Positions 57,652 through 64,000 of a stretch of DNA of 64,000 nt are shown here, one piece after another (position 1 is the first letter of the stretch; each line of letters opens with the position of its first letter). The notes beneath the pieces were generated by a model. The model did no database searches. It saw nothing but the letters and a program-made list of their open reading frames with translations, and had not been told where the DNA came from. The DNA is taken from positions 95,932,001 to 95,996,000 of the forward strand of contig CM075351.1 of assembly GCA_037693485.1 (NCBI GenBank). Direction: 5' to 3'. Source of the stretch: Kitagawia praeruptora. Lineage: Eukaryota; Streptophyta; Magnoliopsida; Apiales; Apiaceae. A program made the translations under genes and the position numbers.

Positions 57652-59021
57652 TGCTGATAAGTGGATTTTATATCCACTTGGAGCGTTCCATATCGGTTTA
57701 AATTGATTGACTTGGTCTCAAGTTTCTTGTAGTTTTGATGTGTTTTGTGTAGTTGTGCAGGTTTGCAAGAATGTTGATTAAGGTTGATGCTTCTATCGTT
57801 TTTGGATGATTAATTGATTAAAATTCGGATTTCTGAGAAGGGTTGCGCAATCTACACTGTTTTGGCCATATCTAGAGTTCTAGAAGTCCGTTTTCAGCGA
57901 TCTTACTGCCCACGCGAAGTTTGGGAGATTTTCTACAACATGGGACAGGCCTTGCATGAGCAGGATGCGTGTGTTGGGCGCAGACAGCTCGACAATCAGA
58001 CTGTTGGTAGCAGGAAATTACTGTTTTGCCCTTTTCAAGTTATAATTGTATTTTGGGCGTTTTTAGTACCTTAATTGAATTCTAATTGTAATAGAAGGCA
58101 ATTTCTTGCTGGGCAAGACTTTTAGAGCCTATATAAACACATCCTACCATTGTAATTTGTATAACCATTACATATCAATTACTTAGGTTTATTTGTATTT
58201 TTTCATACTTTGTTATTATCATGGTTTCACTTGATCCCATGATGACGAGAGGTTCGATTATGAACTAATCGTTGTCATGGGATTCTAACGGATTTATTTA
58301 TGGAGCTTTAGTATCTTGATGCCTTAAAGATCTGTGTGTGATGCATATTTGATATCCTCGTATGGTTGTGCTTTATGAATTTAGATGCGTACCTAACATC
58401 TAATTTGTTAATCTCTTGTGAAGCGAGAGTGGATCTTGAGATTTAGAACTTGTCATGCTAGCATAGGATAAGTTGATGTTTTAACATCATGATTTGTGGC
58501 GTAAATAGAGATATTATGCCGCCCTATGTGATCAATGTGGATAACTTGTTCTTCAACCGTTATGTTTTCAAATTCTATAGAGATATAGGGTCTAAGCATA
58601 ATTGGTGTCTATTCATCTTCTATCTCTTTTTTGGATGTATGTTTAGTTTGGTATTCGTATACTGAGAAGTAGCGTATACTTGTTTCGTGTTGTCCGATCA
58701 GATATCATAACCATTGCATATAGTGATTAAAGGCGTCAGATCTAAGCAAAGTATTTAATGAAGTTAGGATCCCATGGTTTATCTTGCAGAAGTAATTCGA
58801 TTCCAATTCTCGTTAGTTAGTTAATTCTTAGTTTGTTAGTTTACTTCTTAGTTAATTTAGTTTATTAAACCCAAATTGTTATTTGTCTTAGCAATGAATT
58901 AAAACCATACATTGTTGCATATGTACTAAATTGAATTAAAAACCAGATCTCTGTGGGAATGAACTCGACTTATATCTGTATTACTTGTGACCACGTACGC
59001 TTGCGTGATTTAGTGCAAACA
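57652..59021 (+). repeat. Element F 5' LTR (Ty3/gypsy)
   Basis: Starts TGCTGATAAGTGG with a palindrome AAGTGGATTTTATATCCACTT and ends GTGCAAACA just before a tRNA-Asp-type primer site. About 1.37 kb. A TATA box CTATATAAAC lies near 58,130. No second LTR is in the window, so the exact left boundary (57652 or 57655) is not proven. Confidence 0.7.
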
Positions 59022-59027
59022 AGTTTT

Positions 59028-59045
59028 TAGCGCCGCTGCCGGGGA
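59028..59045 (+). other. Element F primer-binding site
   Basis: TAGCGCCGCTGCCGGGGA differs in two bases from the tRNA-Asp complement TGGCGCCGTTGCCGGGGA used by Athila-type gypsy elements. Confidence 0.8.
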
Positions 59046-59168
59046 TCATCGGTGTTTTATTTCTAGTTTATGTGATTGTCATCAGTGGTCGTTAGAGTTC
59101 ACTGACTCAGATTTTTTCTTTCCTATCTTGTTTAGTTCGGTGTGTTTTAGGTACTTGAGTGTTTGAAG

Positions 59169-59660
59169 ATGGCATGCGAGGAGTTGCCATGGTGGGCATA
59201 TTCGAGGACATCCATGCCTCAACAATGTGAGTAGTGTTTGGGCGTTCATGATCCCTCACAATATTGTTACTACGAAGGAGTTGATCCATATGTCAGTTAT
59301 GAGGAACAACCATATTTTCAATACCATCCTCAACAGTACCAGCAAGATGTTCCAGATATGTCATATTTCTTTGGTAGTGAAGAATTTCAACATCAGCAAC
59401 CTACTCCTACTTTTCAGTCAGATGAGGTTGTTTCTATGGAGGAGCTTAGGATGCTTATAAAGAGTAATGAGGAGTCTATCAAATCTTTGGAGATACTAGT
59501 TGCTCGAGTTGTGAGTGATGTGGAACAAGAGAAACAACAATTCATACTAGAGGCAATTCCAGAGAATAACTGTGACTTTGAGCAAGGTACTGCATGCACA
59601 ATGGAGGAAGACAAATTCCAAGGTGAGGTGATACATGCTAATTTTATGTACATTTTATAG
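59169..59660 (+). pseudogene. Element F gag-like fragment
   Basis: Begins MACEELPWWAYSRT; codon 22 is TAG (59232-59234). The frame then stays open for about 140 codons with a Tyr/Gln-rich stretch (YFQYHPQQYQQD) and a coiled helix (MEELRMLIKSNEESIKSLE). It sits where gag should begin, 125 bp after the primer site, but has no recognised capsid motif. The 59,661-59,854 stretch includes a purine run (AGAAGAAAAAGGAGG). Confidence 0.5.
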
Positions 59661-59854
59661 CATGTTATCTCTCATTTATCCTTAGTTTGTAATAATTTTG
59701 TCCTTGATTAGCATGTTAGTAGCATTTTAATTTGGATTTGATGTTAAGATGATTTTTTATGTTTATATGATAATTTTAGAAGAAAAAGGAGGCCGATTGC
59801 ACATCATCAAGAGACCGTAGATTAAACCTGGGCGAGCAATGAGGAAATAAGAAT

Positions 59855-61258
59855 TGTCACAAAAATATGGAAAGTGATATATTCTTAAAGCAGGAATCCC
59901 GGTTGGAATTAATATAATTTTTGTTAAGCGAAAGGAGTCCGATTCCAGGTCCTCAATATACCGCAGCTTAGGATTTAAGGATTTATTTATATTAATAAAT
60001 ATTTAATTTAATTAGGAAATTATATTTATAAATATCTAATAATATTAGATATTTATTTATATAATTTCTGGATTAAATTAATTATTTATTAATTAAAGAT
60101 TATAAGTTGTGCGAGTTAAAAAGCATTTCTACGGAGCCCAGCATATAAAACAACACAGGCGGCTAGTTTAGTGAAAGCAGGTGGGTTGTTTGTTAATAAT
60201 AAAAAAGAAAAGAATGATAAAAGTTGCAGAATGCTTTCGGCTAGTGCTGGTTTTGGTTGGAATGTTTGGTGGTTTCATTTATTTATGATGTATGGCGTGC
60301 TGTAGTTTTGCTATAAATAGGTTTGTAGTTTCAAGGTTTAAGGCATCAATTCTCTACTGAATATTCAGTTATATTCACTCTCATTTTCATAAATTTCCTT
60401 TGTAATTTTAGTTTTAATTTAAACACTTTGATTTTCTGCAAAGTTCTATTTCGGGTGGAGATTTATTTCGGTTAAAGATTTATTTCGGGTGAAGATTGTA
60501 AGGGAATTACGTGAAGTGCTCGGTTATTTCATTGACAATTATTTCGGGAGGATAAATTCTTCAAGTTGTACTTTCTTTACTCTAAACTCTTTTAATTATG
60601 ATTTTACCATTTATTATATGCTTATTTTATTTATCTAGCATGAATAACTAATTTCATAATCCGAGAATTAGGTAGTATTCGTTGGTGATATATGCTTGTT
60701 TAATTGTGATAATAATTCTCTACTTTTGCTAATCTATCATTGAGGGCTTAACCCAATTAAGGGCGTAGCTAACCTTTAATTGTATTCATAGGGATTTTGA
60801 TAAATTGGGAGATGAGTCATAATTCTTGTTCATGATTTGATAGACATAGTTTAATTATTTAATCGGGAGATTAATAAGAGGACTATGAAACTTATAATTC
60901 TTGGGTCTTAATAATCTAAAATTGTATTTCGATTGATCATGGGAGTGACTTTTGAGATATGATTATAGACAATATTTTGTATCTTGGGAGAGAACATTAT
61001 AAAGGATAGAAGAATTGTTTTTAGCAAAATATGAAAAAAATATATATCACATTAAAACAATATTATTGAACCAATTGAAGAACCCTATTTCTCGGATTGC
61101 TTGTCCTCATCAATTAGATTTTAGTTGTACTTGTTTAAAATTAGTTTATTTGAACACACCAATTATTTTTCACACTTCTAGATAATAAGAAATTAAAAAC
61201 TTGAACTTGTATTAATAGTCCTTCCCTGCGAACGAACTTTACAAAAATACTGTCAACA
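59855..61258 (+). repeat. Element G 5' LTR (Athila-type gypsy)
   Basis: Ends ACTGTCAACA directly before a primer site. The left end is placed at TGTCACAAAAATATGG (59855) from the TG rule and from where similarity to D begins. The first 280 bp resemble 14,384-14,670 in the D LTR. The right-hand LTR lies outside the window, so the left edge is tentative. Confidence 0.65.
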
Positions 61259-61261
61259 AAT

Positions 61262-61279
61262 TGGCGCCGCTGCCGGGGA
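61262..61279 (+). other. Element G primer-binding site (tRNA-Asp type)
   Basis: TGGCGCCGCTGCCGGGGA, one base from the standard Athila site. Confidence 0.88.
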
Positions 61280-63048
61280 AGGCATCAATATTAAGTTTAG
61301 GTTATTTATTTCTATATTTTAGATTTTAGTTAGTTTAGTGTAAAAAAAAAATTATATATATATAATAAAATCAAAATCAGAATAATTCGAGTGTGTAAAT
61401 TTTCTGTACGTGTTTATTCGTTTTTCAGTAATAATTCGAAACAATTACTCAGTTTGTCCCCTATTTTCTCCAAAACCCAGTAGTCTCCACCGATAGTTAC
61501 CCACCTCTGTTATCATAGCATAGGAATTCACCTCCAATCACACCCATCTCCTCATTCCTTCTTCCCATAAAATCACCTCACCACCTCCGGTTCAACGACG
61601 CCTAGCCTCCTTATCACCTTCTCCGTCCACTCCACACACCTCCAACACCGCTGACCTCCCCTGTAACACCAAGTCACAAACACCCATTTCATATTCACTC
61701 TATCTCTTTACAAATACCACAATTTCTAAACCCACCTCTTCTCCCTTTCCCTTCCTCCGCACAAACCACATCAATTCTCCTTCACCTTCTTCCCCTTTTA
61801 TTTGCCCTCGTCGTTCGTCAAACATACCCATCACCTCCATTTTCGTTCTCTGCAAAACATCACACCCACCACCATCAATCTTCCCAGACACAGCTCTCTC
61901 ACCACAGCACAACCACGCTTCTCCCTCGTCTCCTCATACTGCAAACACAACAAACGCGTTTTACATATCTTGTAATCAAAACTGCTGGGTTTCGAAGGGG
62001 ACAAAACAGGGGACAAGGAGAGTGCGCATGAATTTGAGAGGGGTGCCGAGTGATTTTTCGAGTGGTCGTTTTTCTTGATGATTGTAATTGTAATTGAGTA
62101 TTGGTTGTCGTTCGGTTTTGAGTTCCGTTTCTGCTCCTCACCAAGTCAATTTCCGAGTTACCGAGTCTCCAGTATTGAGTCATCGCGAGTTTACACGAAG
62201 TCGTTGTTTGGTTATCAAATGTTGCTGTATTTACATGAGTTTTGAGTGCTTCGTTTTTAAGTTCGTGTTCGCTGGTGTTTGTTTTTATAACGTGTTTGAT
62301 TGGAGTTTTGTAACTGAGTCGAGTTGACTCGCTTCGAGTTGGCTGTGTGGTATCGAGTTGGGTGTTTTACGTTTTCCTGTGATTGTAATTTGCTGTCGGG
62401 TTTAGTAATCACGACTGATTTGATCATGTTTACGAGTTAAGTGCTGAGTTGTTTGAGAAGTCGTTTGGAGTTGTTTGTTATGAGGGTTCTGAGTTCGTGA
62501 TTGAAAAATGTCGTTGAGTCGTTTTGTTCGAGTTTTATGCTAAGTTTAAGTCGATTCCAGAGGTAGAGATTTTGTTTAGGTCGAGTTTATTCGAATCTGT
62601 ATTATAATTAGCCGCTGTTTGAAGTGTCGCTGCAGAGTTTTGTCTTTTGCCTTCTGAGTTTTTGCCGTTTTTCGAGTTTTATGAGTTTGGTTAGAAGATT
62701 TTCGATGTTCCTGAGTCTCATTTATAAATAAAAATAAAAAAAAAAAAATTCTGGTTTTAATTTAGATTTTAAATAATTTTTAGTTAATTGTTAAAATTAG
62801 TTTTTAGATTCTTTCATTTTACTTCATTAATTTAAAATAGTTTAAATTTTCTTTTAAAGTTGTTTTGTTAGTTGTGGATTTCCTTGATAAATAAATAAAA
62901 AAAATAATATTTTGTTTGTTAAATAAGATTTAGTTTTAATTAGAACTTAAAATTATTTAGATTAATTTAAAATTTTCTTTTATTTACAGTTTTGTTGTTT
63001 GAAAATAATTAAAATTGGTGTTTTCTTTTCAGGTACTAAAATTCTTGC
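61280..63048 (+). other. Element G untranslated leader
   Basis: About 1.77 kb between primer site and gag. The first part (61,470-61,930) is C-rich (CACCTCC, CCTTCTCC) and the second (62,030-62,720) is dense in CGAGTT and GAGTT. The end is AT-rich. No ORF is credible. Confidence 0.6.
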
Positions 63049-64000
63049 ATGCGACGTACAGTAAGTGCTGGAAATCTAGAATTTGATCCGGAAATCGAGC
63101 GCACTGCTCGAATCTTAAGGCGAGAGGCAAAGCAAAGGAAAGAAAAATCTAAAATGGCTGACGAAGATCGTGAAGTTGCTGTTATTGATGAGACTTCAAT
63201 TTGGGACCATGAGACACCAAATCCTGCTAATTGCATGTACAAACCTCCAGAGATTGGTGCAGCCCAATTCAACATTAATCCAAGCTTAATTCAGATGATC
63301 AGCAATCAAGCTTTTGAAGGAGATATTGAACTAAAGGACCCACACAGACATCTAGAGCGTTTCGTACTGATGTGTGGTTCATTCAGAATCAATGGTGTTA
63401 CGAGTGACAAGATTCGTCTTCATTTGTTTCCTTACTCTATTAAGGGAAGAGCTTTGGAATGGTTTCAACAACTTCCAGACACCGCGGTTGCTACATGGGA
63501 GAGTCTTGCTACTGCATTCTTGTCCAAATATTATCCTTCTGACAAGACGCAACAATTGAGGAATATGATTATGAGTTTCAAAGCACAACCGGGTGAAGGT
63601 CTATATTAGGCATGGGAGAGATTTAAGGCATTATTGAGAAAGTGTCCACATCATGGTTTGCAAGATTGGCAAATCATTAGTACTTTTTATGGGGCCATGA
63701 ATGCAGATATTCGTTTGAGTTTGGATGTGGCTGCTGGTGGAAATTTTAAGAAGACACCAACTACACAGGCTAAAGCACTCCTTGAGGAATTGGCATCTAA
63801 TAATTATTCATGGGCACCTAGCGGGACAAGCTCAGCAAAAGCAGCACAAGATTCTGAGATGATCAACATGTTGGCTCTCAAATTAGATACTCTAACTCAG
63901 GAGATGCGAGGACAAAGGGCAAATGTGAATGCTATTTCTTCACTTATGGAAGATTATGGTGCTAGTCAGAACTCTTATGTGCAACAATTTCCAGAAGAAG
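63049..64000 (+). pseudogene. gag: Element G gag (Athila-type), N-terminal part, one in-frame stop
   Basis: Starts MRRTVSAGNLEFDPEIERTA. The retrotransposon gag capsid signature is clear: GRALEWFQQLPDTAVATWES, ATAFLSKYYPSDKTQQLRN, FKAQPGEGLY. TAG at 63607-63609 falls where the family has Glu before AWERFK, and the same frame continues (LRKCPHHGLQDW, EMINMLALKLDTLTQEMRG) to the right edge. The product would assemble the particle; the stop probably inactivates this copy. Confidence 0.88.

Overview
The window is nuclear DNA from a flowering plant, most likely a eudicot and possibly an asterid. The evidence is AT-rich intergenic DNA, GT-AG split genes, Stowaway/hAT/CACTA/Helitron-type elements, and Ty1/copia and Ty3/gypsy retrotransposons with plant-type primer sites. 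Only the first 6.6 kb holds recognisable host genes. Both are on the minus strand: the first two exons of a COP9 signalosome subunit 8 gene (CSN8, cut by the left edge) and a complete nine-exon pinin gene (PNN, 417 codons by my exon join).

From 6.6 to 11.3 kb there is an AT-rich graveyard of small elements: a Stowaway MITE, a 360-bp foldback element, a Helitron 3' end, a LINE 3' tail, a tRNA-derived SINE and several short tandem duplications.

From 11,331 to 44,162 a single old copia retrotransposon (A, minus strand, target duplication TACAC) has been split by three later insertions, each with its own exact 5-bp target duplication. They are B (36,703-42,838, GTGTA), a deletion derivative; C (19,945-34,089, AATTG), nearly fresh with intact gag, pol and an extra 1,584-codon ORF; and D (13,858-15,713, ACCTG), a solo LTR. 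Without the insertions A is about 10.7 kb. Both A and C carry a related additional sense ORF between pol and the 3' LTR, the arrangement known from the SIRE/Maximus copia lineage. LTR divergence ranks the ages: A (about 20 differences per 1.03 kb), B (about 20 per 1.54 kb), C (one substitution and a G-run length change per 1.29 kb).

From 44.2 to 51 kb lies a TACA-rich higher-order array (the site A landed in), a long (TA)n, two more Helitron 3' ends, one beside a GC-richer block of possibly organellar origin, a mosaic of nested palindromes, and an isolated copia-type LTR terminus.

From 51 to 64 kb there are gypsy-type elements. E (51,070-55,654) is a non-autonomous element with 520-bp LTRs, a gag stub, a GC-rich 70-bp minisatellite and an antisense gene with its own TATA box. 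Next is CACTA-like DNA holding a hAT MITE with a perfect 8-bp target duplication. Then come two gypsy elements with tRNA-Asp-like primer sites (F and G). The gag of G runs off the right edge.

The retroelement genes act together as usual: gag builds the particle, and pol supplies protease, integrase, reverse transcriptase and RNase H. B, D and E lack pol and could only move with enzymes supplied in trans by relatives. C is the only element here that looks competent.
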